Source: Saccharopolyspora soli
Lineage (GTDB): Bacteria; Actinomycetota; Actinomycetes; Mycobacteriales; Pseudonocardiaceae
DNA: 64,000 nt
Direction of reading: 5' to 3'
Assembly (NCBI RefSeq): GCF_022678645.1
Contig: NZ_JALBWV010000007.1
Coordinates: 1-64,000 of the forward strand
A program made the position numbers and the translations under genes. Below the pieces are notes generated by a model, which made no database searches, was not told the DNA's origin, and saw only the letters and a list, made by a program, of their open reading frames with translations. Of this stretch, positions 1 through 8,502 are shown piece by piece (position 1 is the first letter of the stretch; every line of letters starts with the position of its first letter).

Positions 1-144
1 TTATCGCGGTGGGCGGCCGCTTATTTTTTTTATAACACACACAAAACCACCCCCCCGGCCCTTTGCTGCACTTGCTAAAAACCCGCGGGCGGGGCCCCCC
101 GGCCCCCGCCACGAGTGCGTTTTCAGACCACTGTGGACAACGCG
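1..144. other. Low-complexity contig end, no gene
   Basis: This stretch is unlike the rest of the window. It has a run of eight T followed by TATAA, an AC-dinucleotide run, runs of C, and a NotI-type site (GCGGCCGC) near base 13. No ribosome site leads into a credible gene here. It most likely represents poor base calls or cloning sequence at a contig edge. The stop codon of the methyltransferase gene begins at 145. Confidence 0.55.
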
Positions 145-978
145 TCACGCCCGGTCGGCGGTGCCGAACTCGTAGCGCACGCACAAGCTCATGTCGCGCA
201 GCGCGCGGATGTGCCGCATCAGCTTGGCGAAGATCCTCGTCGCTTTCGGCAACGCGGCGGCACTGGGTGACAGCAGGGTGCTGACCACGTCGGTGCACCG
301 CAGCCTCGCATCGACGGCTTCCAGTTCGCGCGGGTCTTCGATGGCCCAGTGCAGCAGGGGCGCGCCGAACAGTCGGGTCAGGTTCTTGTTCACCAGGCGC
401 ACGGCCAGCCGGTTGTGGGTGTCGAAGGTGATCGTGCCGTGCGGGAAGCGCTCGACGATCCGCCGGAACAGTTCGTGCCCCTGTTGCGGGCGCAGGTACA
501 TGGTCAGACCTTCGGCGACGATCAGCGTCGGCCGGTCGGCGGGCACTTGCGCCAGCCAGTCCGGGTCGGTCACCGAGCAGCCGATCATCCGGTAGTGCTG
601 GCGTTCGGGGAAGATCTTGGCGCGCACGTCGAGGACGTCGGGGTAGTCGACGTCGTACCAGTCCACATCCGCCGCCGGGTCGACTCGCCACACGCGCGGG
701 TCCAGTCCCGCGCCCAGGTGCACCACGGTGGCCTCGTCGTGGGTGGCGAGGAATTCTCGCGTCCAGTTGTCGAAGTGCTTCGTGCGGACCGCCGCATTGG
801 GTGCCAGTTTCGGCGTCATCCCCAGTTTGGTGAAGTCGTAGTCGATCTTGTCGATGGCCTGCGCGGCCATCTCGTCGCCGAGCACGCTCGGCGACATCCG
901 GGCGTCCAATGCCTTGCCGTACAACGTGATCAGCGACGTGCCCATCGCCTCGCCCAGTTGGACCTTCACCTGCGACAT
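145..978 (-). CDS. SAM-dependent methyltransferase, LCMT/TcmP-like
   Basis: A 277-residue class I methyltransferase of the leucine carboxyl methyltransferase-like (TcmP/PPM) family, which O-methylates small carboxylic or polyketide-type substrates; the substrate here is unknown. The SAM motif HLGAGLDPR lies at residues 87-95, an acidic DVDYP at about 109-113 and VAEGLTMYL at 154-162, all typical of the family. I chose the ATG at 978 because GGAGGAG stands eight bases upstream. An earlier in-frame ATG at 1017 overlaps the TetR stop as ATGA and would add 13 residues. The gene follows tetR in the same direction and is probably co-transcribed with it, which points to a substrate-responsive unit. 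Confidence 0.82.
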   Translation of the reverse strand: MSQVKVQLGEAMGTSLITLYGKALDARMSPSVLGDEMAAQAIDKIDYDFTKLGMTPKLAPNAAVRTKHFDNWTREFLATHDEATVVHLGAGLDPRVWRVDPAADVDWYDVDYPDVLDVRAKIFPERQHYRMIGCSVTDPDWLAQVPADRPTLIVAEGLTMYLRPQQGHELFRRIVERFPHGTITFDTHNRLAVRLVNKNLTRLFGAPLLHWAIEDPRELEAVDARLRCTDVVSTLLSPSAAALPKATRIFAKLMRHIRALRDMSLCVRYEFGTADRA

Positions 979-1013
979 GCGGCGTGCTCCTCCTGCTTCG
1001 CGTCCGCGGCCGG

Positions 1014-1706
1014 TCATGCGGACTCCCCCGGCAGCGCGTCGGCGAGTTCGGTCAGCCACTGCTGGTACAGCTCGGTCATCTCGGCCGCGGCCGCCCGCAG
1101 CATCGCCGGGGTCGGTTCGGTGTCGGGTTCGAAAGCGCGGCGCACCGTCTCGGCCAGGGCGGCCGCCTTGTCCGCCACGCTGAAATCGGCGGCACCGGGC
1201 ATGCCATCCAGCAGGAAAGAACCGGTGACCGCGGCCGAGACGCGGTAGGTCAGGATCGGTTCGGCCACCGGGTCGTCGGCCAGCAGACCGTGCCGGTGCA
1301 GCACGGCCAGGTATCGCGCCGTCGTTTCCACCTTGCCGACGGTGAACTGCCACCCGATCTTGCTCGCGGTCAGCAGTTCCCCGAGCGCTTCGTGGTCGCC
1401 GGTGGCCAGCGCCCTGGTCAGGGGCCTGCGCATGGTTTCCTGGAACGACCGGCGCAACGCGCGGTGCAACTGGACCTCGGCCGGATCGGCGCGCAGCACA
1501 TCGAGTTCCGCGGCCAGCAGCGCGGCCGAGTCGCGGACCAGGACGGTCGCGAACAGGTCCTTCTTGCTCGGCCAGTAGAGGTACACGGTGCCCTTGCCCA
1601 CGCCTGCCCGGCGCGCGACGTCGTCCACGGTGACCTTCCGGTAGCCGAACCCCACCAGCAATGCCTCGGCCGCGTCGAGGATCCGCACCGCCTTGCCCTG
1701 TTCCAC
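1014..1706 (-). CDS. TetR-family transcriptional regulator
   Basis: A 230-residue TetR repressor. The N-terminal helix-turn-helix reads VTVDDVARRAGVGKGTVYLY, followed by WPSKKDLF, the standard TetR helix 4 start. The C-terminal part is the variable ligand domain. The start is uncertain: a TTG at 1721 is also in frame, but GTG at 1706 has AGG at a reasonable distance. It lies just upstream of the methyltransferase, with 35 bases or an ATGA overlap between them depending on that gene's start. A palindrome directly upstream (1721-1747) fits autoregulation. The effector is unknown. Confidence 0.85.
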   Translation of the reverse strand: MEQGKAVRILDAAEALLVGFGYRKVTVDDVARRAGVGKGTVYLYWPSKKDLFATVLVRDSAALLAAELDVLRADPAEVQLHRALRRSFQETMRRPLTRALATGDHEALGELLTASKIGWQFTVGKVETTARYLAVLHRHGLLADDPVAEPILTYRVSAAVTGSFLLDGMPGAADFSVADKAAALAETVRRAFEPDTEPTPAMLRAAAAEMTELYQQWLTELADALPGESA

Positions 1707-1720
1707 CAACCACCTGACCA

Positions 1721-1747
1721 ACTGACCGTACTGGTTTTTCAGTCAGT
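1721..1747. promoter_or_regulatory. Probable TetR operator
   Basis: Six-base arms ACTGAC and GTCAGT at the ends of a 27-bp stretch sit directly upstream of the tetR gene. Size and position fit a TetR autoregulatory operator. Assignment to this regulator is inferred from position only. Confidence 0.4.
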
Positions 1748-1787
1748 GTAGGGCTTGGCCGTTCGCCGCGGAAGTGCCCGCAGTACT

Positions 1788-1841
1788 GGCCGAATTTCGG
1801 GCGGATTTGCCTGACCAGGCAACTGCTCCCGAAATTCGGCC
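1788..1841. terminator. Long nested hairpin, likely terminator of the ABC operon
   Basis: Perfect 14-base arms GGCCGAATTTCGGG (1788-1801) and CCCGAAATTCGGCC (1828-1841) enclose a second hairpin with arms TTGCCTG (1807-1813) and CAGGCAA (1816-1822). It lies 19 bases past the stop of the ABC permease and upstream of tetR, so it probably ends transcription of the exporter operon. No T tract follows, as is common in actinobacteria. Confidence 0.6.
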
Positions 1842-1859
1842 GCCGCGACAGCCCAGCTC

Positions 1860-2684
1860 TTATCGCGAGTACTCGCGGTTGAACAGCTTCTTCGACCAGA
1901 AGTAGCCGCCGAGGGCGATGAGGGCGCACCAGCCGAGCGCGATCCATGCGTTGTTCCCGATCGGCTTGTCCATCAGCAGGCCGCGCAGGGTTTCGATGAT
2001 CGGGGTGAACGGCTGGTATTCGGCGAACCAGCGCAGCCCGTCCGGTATGGAGTCGGTGGGGACGAACCCGCTGCCGAGGAAGGGCAGTAGCACCAGCGGC
2101 ATGGGCAGGTTGCTCGCGGTCTCGACGCTCTTGCTCACCTGTCCGAGCGCGACGGAGAACCAGACGAGCGCGAATGTCACCGCCACCAGGAAACCGGCTG
2201 CGGCCAGCCATTCGCCCGGTCCCGCGGTGGGCCGGAAGCCGACGAGTAGCGCCACGCCGATCACGATTACCAGGCTGAGCATCGTCTGGATCACGCTGCC
2301 GAGGACGTGCCCGGTCAGCACTGAGACGCGGGCGATGTTCATCGTGCGGAACCGGGCGATGATGCCTTCGGTCATGTCCATGGCGACCGAGATCGCGGTG
2401 CCTTGGACCGTGGCCGTCACGGTCATCAGGATGATCGCGGGCGCCACGTAGTTGGCGTACTCGGCGCGCCCACCGGCCACCCCGCCGAGCCCGGCGCCCA
2501 GCGTGCCGCCGAAGACGTAGACGAACAGCAGCAGGAAGATGATCGGCATCCCGACGAGCATCAGGGTCATCGACGGGTAGCGCAGCATGTGCTTGAGGTT
2601 GCGGCGCAGCATCGTCACCGAGTCGCGCAGCGGGTGGAAACGAGTGCCCGCAGGTGCGGGGCCGGTGAGTGCCGGGGTGCTCAT
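1860..2684 (-). CDS. ABC-2 type transporter permease, DrrB-like
   Basis: A 274-residue membrane permease of the ABC-2 family with about six hydrophobic segments, including MTLMLVGMPIIFLLLFVYVF at about residues 40-59. It resembles DrrB, the membrane half of daunorubicin-type exporters. It probably pairs with the ATPase encoded just upstream; the two genes overlap as ATGA at 2681-2684, which implies translational coupling. The cargo cannot be told from sequence. The hairpin at 1788-1841 closes the unit. Confidence 0.85.
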   Translation of the reverse strand: MSTPALTGPAPAGTRFHPLRDSVTMLRRNLKHMLRYPSMTLMLVGMPIIFLLLFVYVFGGTLGAGLGGVAGGRAEYANYVAPAIILMTVTATVQGTAISVAMDMTEGIIARFRTMNIARVSVLTGHVLGSVIQTMLSLVIVIGVALLVGFRPTAGPGEWLAAAGFLVAVTFALVWFSVALGQVSKSVETASNLPMPLVLLPFLGSGFVPTDSIPDGLRWFAEYQPFTPIIETLRGLLMDKPIGNNAWIALGWCALIALGGYFWSKKLFNREYSR

Positions 2685-3634
2685 CGGGTGATCACCTTCT
2701 CGTTGTCGGGATTGCCGGTGAGGGCGAGGAAGACGTCGTCGAGATCGGGGGTGTGCACGGACAACTCGTCGACCTCGATATCCCGCTCGTCGAGCCGGTC
2801 GAGCAGGGACTTCAGCGACCGGAGGCTGCCGTCACCAGGCACCCGCAGGGTGAGCGCGTCGTTGTCGCGCGAGACCTGGCCGAGGACGCGCACGGCCGCG
2901 TCGAGGCCGCGCGGATCGGCGAACCGCAGGCGAACGTGCCCGCCGGGGATGCGGCGCTTCAGCTCGTCCGCCGTTCCCTCGGCGACCAGCCGACCGCGGT
3001 CGAGGACCGCGATCCGGTCGGCGAGTTCGTCGGCTTCCTCCAGGTATTGCGTGGTCAGGAAGATGGTGACCCCGCCCGCCACGAGTTCCCGGACCATCTG
3101 CCACATGCTCCGGCGGCTGCGCGGGTCCAGTCCGGCGGTCGGTTCGTCGAGGAAGATGACTCGTGGGCTGGCGACCAGCGTCATCGCGAGGTCGAGCCGC
3201 CGCCGCATGCCCCCGGAGTAGGTTGATGCCGGTTTTTTGCCCGCTTCGACCAGGTCGAACTGGTCGAGTAGTTGGGCGGCGCGCTGTCGGCCGTCGCGGC
3301 GGCCGAGGTGGTGCAGATCCGCCATCAGGAGCAGGTTCTCCTCGCCGGTGAGCAGGTTGTCCACCGCCGAGAACTGGCCGGTGACCCCGATCGCCGCGCG
3401 CACCGCGTCGGGTTCGGTCGCGAGGTCGTGCCCGCCGACATGCGCGCTGCCGCCGTCGGCACTGATCAAAGTGGACAGGATCTTGACCGTGGTGGTCTTC
3501 CCGGCGCCGTTCGCGCCGAGTAGCGAGAAGACCGTTCCCCTGGGGACGTTCAGGTCGAGACCGTCGAGCACGACGTGGTCGCCGAAGGACTTGTGCAGCC
3601 CGGTCGTCGAGATGGCCGGTTGGGTGGTGGCCAT
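2681..3634 (-). CDS. ABC transporter ATP-binding protein, DrrA-like
   Basis: A 317-residue ATPase that would energise the neighbouring permease. Walker A is GANGAGKTT at residues 40-48; the signature YSGGMRRRLDLA and Walker B VIFLDEPTAGLDP follow in order. The C-terminal part of about 90 residues is the DrrA-type extension. It starts at an ATG behind AAAGGGA. It lies 29 bases after the DUF4097 gene in the same direction. DrrA-type pumps are often self-resistance exporters, but no biosynthetic genes lie nearby. Confidence 0.88.
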   Translation of the reverse strand: MATTQPAISTTGLHKSFGDHVVLDGLDLNVPRGTVFSLLGANGAGKTTTVKILSTLISADGGSAHVGGHDLATEPDAVRAAIGVTGQFSAVDNLLTGEENLLLMADLHHLGRRDGRQRAAQLLDQFDLVEAGKKPASTYSGGMRRRLDLAMTLVASPRVIFLDEPTAGLDPRSRRSMWQMVRELVAGGVTIFLTTQYLEEADELADRIAVLDRGRLVAEGTADELKRRIPGGHVRLRFADPRGLDAAVRVLGQVSRDNDALTLRVPGDGSLRSLKSLLDRLDERDIEVDELSVHTPDLDDVFLALTGNPDNEKVITR

Positions 3635-3663
3635 GATTTCCCTTTCAGTAGGGCAGGAACCGG

Positions 3664-4512
3664 TCAGGAACGGCGGATCGTGATGTCGCCGTAAGAGGTG
3701 CGCGCCCGCACTTCGACGGTCTCGTCGGACTCTTCCGGGCGGGCAGCGTCCTCCAGCAGGTTGCGCACGTGCCCGAAGCCGGTGTTCACGTCGAGCCAGG
3801 CGGCGGTGCCTTCGGCGATGCCGATCTCGAGTTTGCCCATCGCGGTTGCGAGGGTGACCACGCCGCGGGCCACCTCGCCGAGGCGGATGTTGCCGTTGGC
3901 GGTCTTCGCGTCGACTCCCGCGTCGGCGCGCTCGACGGAGATGTCGCCGTTGGCCGAACGCATCCGCGCATCGCCGGTGACCGCGTCGATTTCGATGCTG
4001 CCGTTGGAGTCCTTGACGACCGCGGTCCCCTCGATCCGGCCGATGCTCACCTTGCCGGATGCGGTGTGAATCTCCGCGTTGCCGGTGGCGTGGTCCACGG
4101 TGACGTGACCGGTCGCCGTGTCCAGACGCAGCGCACCGGTGCGTTCGACCTGGATGTCCCCGGTGCCAGTTTTGAACCGGGTCTCCCCCAGCTGGCCGGT
4201 GCCGTGGAAGTCGCCGAGCTGCACCACGCCGGACACCCGCGAATCGCTGGGCAGCTCGACGGACACGTCGACCGACCTGGTCTTGCGGGAGAAGTCGAAG
4301 GGGCGCACCTTCGGCCCCTTGATCTGCAGCATCCCGCCCGCGTACTCGACGCGGACCTGCTGCGCGGCTTTCACATCGGACTTGTCGGATTCGTCGCTCG
4401 GGCGAACTTCGACGACGGTGTCGGTCCGGTCGGCGGCGGTGATCCGCACGCGGCCGGTCACGCCGAGTTCGAGCTCGACGGAAATCGGTTCGGGTGTCTC
4501 GAAATTGGGCAT
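3664..4512 (-). CDS. DUF4097 family beta-strand repeat protein
   Basis: A 282-residue protein with repeated short beta strands of the type GDIQVERTGALRLDTATG and NGSIEIDAVTGDARMRSANG, typical of DUF4097 adhesin-like proteins. There is no signal peptide or membrane segment, so it is probably cytoplasmic. ATG at 4512 follows GAGGGGA. Position between a ribbon-helix-helix gene and a DrrAB-type pump suggests one operon and a role linked to the pump or its regulation. No biochemical function can be assigned. Confidence 0.78.
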   Translation of the reverse strand: MPNFETPEPISVELELGVTGRVRITAADRTDTVVEVRPSDESDKSDVKAAQQVRVEYAGGMLQIKGPKVRPFDFSRKTRSVDVSVELPSDSRVSGVVQLGDFHGTGQLGETRFKTGTGDIQVERTGALRLDTATGHVTVDHATGNAEIHTASGKVSIGRIEGTAVVKDSNGSIEIDAVTGDARMRSANGDISVERADAGVDAKTANGNIRLGEVARGVVTLATAMGKLEIGIAEGTAAWLDVNTGFGHVRNLLEDAARPEESDETVEVRARTSYGDITIRRS

Positions 4513-4581
4513 GGTTGTCCCCTCAGCACGAGTAGGTAGGGCATCCCCGCAGGTCAGGGATGTGTAGCGGAAAAGGTGTGG

Positions 4582-5106
4582 TTAGCGCACCCAGCCGGTG
4601 AAGCGCTGCTGGGACCGTTTTGCGCCGCCGCTTTGCTCAGCGCGTCGACCCTGATCGGCGCGCTGCAGGGCGGCCGATGCCGCCCGCACCAGCCAGGCGT
4701 TCACCGAGCGCCCCTCTTTCGCGGCGGCCTCCTCGACCGCGGCCTTGAGCTGCTCCGGGAGTCGTACGTTGATCCGCGCGGCCGGGCCGTCCTCGGCAAT
4801 CGGTGGACCGCTGTCCGGCGCGTCCTCCGCGCCGCCTTCGACGACGTCCTGGGGTGGCTCGGCGGGCGGCGGGGTTACGGCGAAATCGGGATCGCGCCCG
4901 CGCAGGCGCAGCTCCACCGAACCCGGCGCCAGCTCCCGGGTGATCTCGTCCGCGGCGGCCGAAAGCACATCCAGCAGCGTCATCCGGATCGCCGACTCAA
5001 GCGGCCCGGTCAGCCGCTCCGCCAACGCTCGCGCATCGTCACCGCCAGCCTCGGCGAGCGTGGCGAACTCACGGCCAAGGTTGCCTACATGCGAGGTCAA
5101 ATCCAT
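4582..5106 (-). CDS. Ribbon-helix-helix (Arc/HicB-like) DNA-binding protein
   Basis: A 174-residue protein. The C-terminal part (about residues 115-155) reads ARINVRLPEQLKAAVEEAAA followed by GRSVNAWLVRAAS, a ribbon-helix-helix fold as in Arc and HicB antitoxins. The N-terminal 100 residues are mostly helical and unassigned. No toxin gene is adjacent, so a regulator of the operon it heads is more likely than a toxin-antitoxin system. It sits 69 bases upstream of the DUF4097 gene. The start at 5106 is chosen because upstream in-frame codons lack a ribosome site; this is uncertain. Confidence 0.72.
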   Translation of the reverse strand: MDLTSHVGNLGREFATLAEAGGDDARALAERLTGPLESAIRMTLLDVLSAAADEITRELAPGSVELRLRGRDPDFAVTPPPAEPPQDVVEGGAEDAPDSGPPIAEDGPAARINVRLPEQLKAAVEEAAAKEGRSVNAWLVRAASAALQRADQGRRAEQSGGAKRSQQRFTGWVR

Positions 5107-5204
5107 GGCATCACCATGGCACGCCAGTGGCATCACCGCAAGCGAAAGTGGCTCAGAACGACTGCCAGATGGCACCACCAGGCGTCGTTGGTACCTGCTG
5201 CTGC

Positions 5205-6734
5205 CTAGGCGGGCACCCCGAACCAGGAAGTGAGGGCATCCGGCAGGCCCTCGGGGTCGGCTGTCGCGCATGCCCAGGCGACGTAGCCGTCCGGGCGGAT
5301 GAGCAGACCGGCCAACTCGCCGCAGGATGCGCTGGACGCGGTGATGATCTGCACTCGGTCGGAGTGCTCGGCCGCCGCTGAACGGATCTCCGCCGAGTCG
5401 GCCAGATCCAGCAGGACCGCGCGGCTCTGCCGCAGTGGTACGGCGACGAGGTTCCAGATGTCGGGGTCCAGGTCGGGCATGAACCGGCCGACGAGTGGGT
5501 GTGTCGAGCCGGGCGCGTAGTCGATGTCGGTGCTGTTGACCATCGCGATGAAGTGGCGTTTGGCGGCGGGAATCGCAAGCACCTCGGCGAGCACCTCCCG
5601 CAGGGCCTCGACCTGCGGACCAGGTCGTATCAACGCCACCTGCGCGCGGCTGTTGCGCAGCACCCGCTCGCCGATCGGGTGCCGTTCGGCGGTGTAGGTG
5701 TCCAAAAGGGACTCCGGTGCCAGGCCGCGGACCACCAGGCCGAGCTTCCAGCCGAGGTTTATCGCGTCCTGCACGCCGAGGTTGAGCCCTTGGCCGCCGA
5801 TCGGGGAGTGGACGTGTGCGGCGTCACCGGCCAGCAGCACCCGGCCCTGCCGGTAGGTGGCCGCCTGCCGGGCGTTGTCGGTGTACCGGCTGGCAATGGT
5901 CAGGTTGGTGACCGTCGCGCTGACGCCGCTGGCGCGACGGATGCTGGCCTGCACCTCTTCCGGGGTGACCGGCGCGGTGCGGTCGCCGGGCCCGCCGTCG
6001 AACTCCATGGTGGAGATCTCTCCTGGGAGCAATGGGGACACGGTGACCATGCCGCCCGGTCCGCGCTGGTTCGAAGCGAGGGCGTCGGGATCGGCCACTT
6101 CGGCCACGGCAACGCGGCCGGTCATGGTCGGCTCGGTGCCGGGGAAAGGGATCCCGGTGCGCTTGCGCACGATGCTGCGACCGCCGTCGCAGCCGACCAG
6201 GTAGGCCGCGTCGACAGTTCGCCCGTCAGCGAGGACTGCGAGCACGGCCTCGCCCTCGTCGATGACGTCGACGACCTCGCTGTCGTGCCAGATCCGCACC
6301 CCCAACTCGCTGGCCCGATCAAGGAGAACCTGTTCGAACAGATGCGGCTTGAGCAGGTGCGGACGCAGCGGCGAGGCGTCCTCGCCGGTGTCCTCCTCGA
6401 ACAGCATCAGCCCGCCGAAGTGGCCTCGCACCTTGCGGGACCGGAGCTGGCGCCCGAGGCGGTGCCCCGGTGCGGCGTCAGCGCCGTCGTGGCCGTGCTC
6501 GGCGTCCAACCGCTCGAACATCTCCCGCTGCACTCGGGCCAGTGGTTCGGTCAGACCGCGCAGCCGCAGGCTCTGAGTGCTGCGGCAGTTGATGCCGCGC
6601 AGGCCAAGGCTGCGGGTGCGACGTTCGGTGCCGTCGGCGGCTTCGAGGACCAGCGGGTCCAGGCCGGCCAGGCGCAGTTCGCTGGCCAGCAGCAGACCGA
6701 CCGGTCCGCCACCTACGACGAGGACATCAGTCAT
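5205..6734 (-). CDS. FAD-dependent aromatic monooxygenase
   Basis: A 509-residue flavoprotein hydroxylase of the PHBH/PgaE group, which hydroxylates aromatic or polyketide rings using NAD(P)H and oxygen. The N-terminal dinucleotide fold VLVVGGGPVGLLLASEL is at residues 4-20; the second FAD motif GDAAHVHSPIGGQGLNLG is near residue 300. A C-terminal thioredoxin-like domain of about 120 residues is typical of the long subgroup. ATG at 6734 has GGAG twelve bases upstream. It is transcribed away from a TetR gene with a shared operator, so substrate-inducible repression is likely. The substrate is unknown; detoxification is plausible. Confidence 0.87.
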   Translation of the reverse strand: MTDVLVVGGGPVGLLLASELRLAGLDPLVLEAADGTERRTRSLGLRGINCRSTQSLRLRGLTEPLARVQREMFERLDAEHGHDGADAAPGHRLGRQLRSRKVRGHFGGLMLFEEDTGEDASPLRPHLLKPHLFEQVLLDRASELGVRIWHDSEVVDVIDEGEAVLAVLADGRTVDAAYLVGCDGGRSIVRKRTGIPFPGTEPTMTGRVAVAEVADPDALASNQRGPGGMVTVSPLLPGEISTMEFDGGPGDRTAPVTPEEVQASIRRASGVSATVTNLTIASRYTDNARQAATYRQGRVLLAGDAAHVHSPIGGQGLNLGVQDAINLGWKLGLVVRGLAPESLLDTYTAERHPIGERVLRNSRAQVALIRPGPQVEALREVLAEVLAIPAAKRHFIAMVNSTDIDYAPGSTHPLVGRFMPDLDPDIWNLVAVPLRQSRAVLLDLADSAEIRSAAAEHSDRVQIITASSASCGELAGLLIRPDGYVAWACATADPEGLPDALTSWFGVPA

Positions 6735-6747
6735 CAGAACACTCCGT

Positions 6748-6796
6748 TTACGATGTAAATTTACAGCGTAATTATCGGAGCATGTACGGTGTAAAT
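6748..6796. promoter_or_regulatory. Shared TetR operator and divergent promoter
   Basis: A 24-bp near-perfect palindrome at 6748-6771 has the 12-base core TGTAAATTTACA flanked by TTACG and CGTAA, with one mismatched pair. The half-site repeats at 6785-6796 (TACGGTGTAAAT against TACGATGTAAAT). It lies between the divergent monooxygenase and tetR genes, in the most AT-rich part of the region, and probably controls both. Confidence 0.72.
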
Positions 6797-6830
6797 CTGT
6801 CAACGCCGGAAGCGATGGAAGGACGGGCGG

Positions 6831-7475
6831 ATGGCACCGAGGCAACCGCTGACCCGGGAACGCATCCTGGACGCCGCCCTGGCCCTGGCCAGCACAGACG
6901 GGTTGGACGGGCTGTCCATGCGCAAACTCGCCAAGTCCCTCGGCGTGGAGGCGATGGCCCTGTACAACCACGTGGCCAACAAGACCGAGATCCTCGACGG
7001 CATCGCCGACCGGGTGCTCGGCGGCATCGACCGCGCCGACCCTGAGCTCCCCTGGGCCCAACGGGTACGCGCCACGGCGGTGAGCATGTACCGGGCACTG
7101 CGCCACCACCCGGTCGTGCCGATGGCGCTGGCCACCGACCAGGCCAACCCGACATCACTGCGGGCACTGCAACCGATAGACGACCTGCTCGGGGCGTTCT
7201 ACGAGGCAGGGCTCGACGATGACGGCGTCCGCCAAGCGCTCGGGGCGGTGCAGAGCCTGGTCCACGGATCGATCCTGCTGTCGACCACCGGGTTCGTCCG
7301 CGACACCAGCCGGACCACCCCAGGGGAACAACTCGACCCCTACGTCCACCGCCTCGACCCGGACAAGTTGCCGCACTTCAGCCGGGTGCAGCCCGTGCTG
7401 TCGGCCGGGGATGCGGAGAGCGACTTCGTGCGCGGGTTGGACGTGCTGATCGCCGGACTCCCGGTGCTGAAGTGA
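6831..7475 (+). CDS. TetR-family regulator with TetR-class C-terminal domain
   Basis: A 214-residue repressor. The DNA-binding part includes LTRERILDAALALASTDG and LGVEAMALYNHVANKTEILD, the hallmark of the TetR-proper (TetR_C) subgroup. It starts at ATG 6831 and is transcribed away from the FAD monooxygenase, a classic arrangement in which the repressor is released by the enzyme's substrate. It most likely binds the palindrome at 6748-6771. Confidence 0.87.
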   Translation: MAPRQPLTRERILDAALALASTDGLDGLSMRKLAKSLGVEAMALYNHVANKTEILDGIADRVLGGIDRADPELPWAQRVRATAVSMYRALRHHPVVPMALATDQANPTSLRALQPIDDLLGAFYEAGLDDDGVRQALGAVQSLVHGSILLSTTGFVRDTSRTTPGEQLDPYVHRLDPDKLPHFSRVQPVLSAGDAESDFVRGLDVLIAGLPVLK

Positions 7476-7662
7476 GCGGCGACGGGATAGGCGGAACTGC
7501 GACCTCGCGGGTCTCCCAGAGCTGCCGACCAGTTCCGCTCGATCGTTTTGGCACGGGCCCTCGGTGCGCACCACGGTCGGGTAGTGTTGCGGCCATCGCG
7601 TGCGACCGGGGAGGTGAGACCCATTACCGCTGCAGCAGGTCGGGTGCTCTCCCCGCACGGCC

Positions 7663-8502
7663 GTGATCCGCGTCGGTGACGTGGCAGGGTGCCCGCTGAT
7701 ATCGAAAGGCACTCCCATTCCCGTTTTCTGTTCTTCCACGCTGGCCACCGTCGTGACCAGGTTGCGGGCCGCGGGCTGCGTGTTCGCCGAAGACGAGGCG
7801 CGGCTGCTCGTCGACGCCGCGGATGCTCCGGCGCAGCTCGCCGAGATGGTCCAGCAGCGCATCGCCGGTCGCCCCTTGGAACAGGTGCTCGGTTGGGCCG
7901 AGTTCTGCGGTCTGCGGATCGTCGTGGCACCTGGGGTGTTCGTGCCGCGTCGCCGCACCGAGTTCCTCGTCCGCCAAGCCGCCGCACTCGCCGGGCCGCG
8001 CGCGGTCGTCGTTGACCTGTGCTGCGGTTCGGGAGCCGTGGGCGCGGCCTTGGCCGCGTCGCTGCAAGACGTGCGGCTCTACGCCGCCGATGTGGATCCC
8101 CGCGCGGTGCGCTGCGCGCGGCGCAACATCGCAGGTGCTGGTCAGGTCGTCGAAGGCGATCTCTACGAGCCGCTTCCCGCCCGGTTGCGGGGCCGCGTGG
8201 AGATCCTGGCGGTCAACGCCCCGTACGTGCCCAGCGGGGAGGTCGCTTTGATGCCCGCCGAGGCCCGGCTGCACGAGCCGCGTGTGGCGCTCGACGGCGG
8301 CGGCGACGGGCTGGACGTCCAGCGGCGGGTGGCCGCGGCGGCGCCGCGTTGGCTGGCTCCGGGCGGGCACCTGCTGATCGAGACCAGCCGCCGCCAGGCG
8401 CGGCGCAGCTGCGAGCTCTTCGCCCGCGCCGGGCTGCTCACCCGCGTGGCGACCTGCGCGGAACTCGACGCCACCGTCATCATCGCGACCCGGCCCCGCT
8501 AA
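7663..8502 (+). CDS. PrmC/HemK-like N5-glutamine methyltransferase
   Basis: A 279-residue SAM methyltransferase of the PrmC/HemK family, whose best-known members methylate the GGQ glutamine of release factors. It has a helical N-terminal part, then VVDLCCGSGAVGAAL (SAM binding) near residue 121 and VNAPYVPSGE in place of the usual NPPY. The Asn-Ala-Pro-Tyr variant marks a divergent subgroup, so the release-factor role is not certain and another protein substrate is possible. The GTG at 7663 lacks a clear ribosome site and the first 25 residues look unlike the family; the true start may lie 60-90 bases further in. Confidence 0.75.
   Translation: MIRVGDVAGCPLISKGTPIPVFCSSTLATVVTRLRAAGCVFAEDEARLLVDAADAPAQLAEMVQQRIAGRPLEQVLGWAEFCGLRIVVAPGVFVPRRRTEFLVRQAAALAGPRAVVVDLCCGSGAVGAALAASLQDVRLYAADVDPRAVRCARRNIAGAGQVVEGDLYEPLPARLRGRVEILAVNAPYVPSGEVALMPAEARLHEPRVALDGGGDGLDVQRRVAAAAPRWLAPGGHLLIETSRRQARRSCELFARAGLLTRVATCAELDATVIIATRPR

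Noticed and set aside
979-2211. In-frame upstream extension of the methyltransferase gene into the TetR and permease regions
   Set aside because: The extra part is out of frame with real genes there and has no motif; the start at 978 has a good ribosome site.
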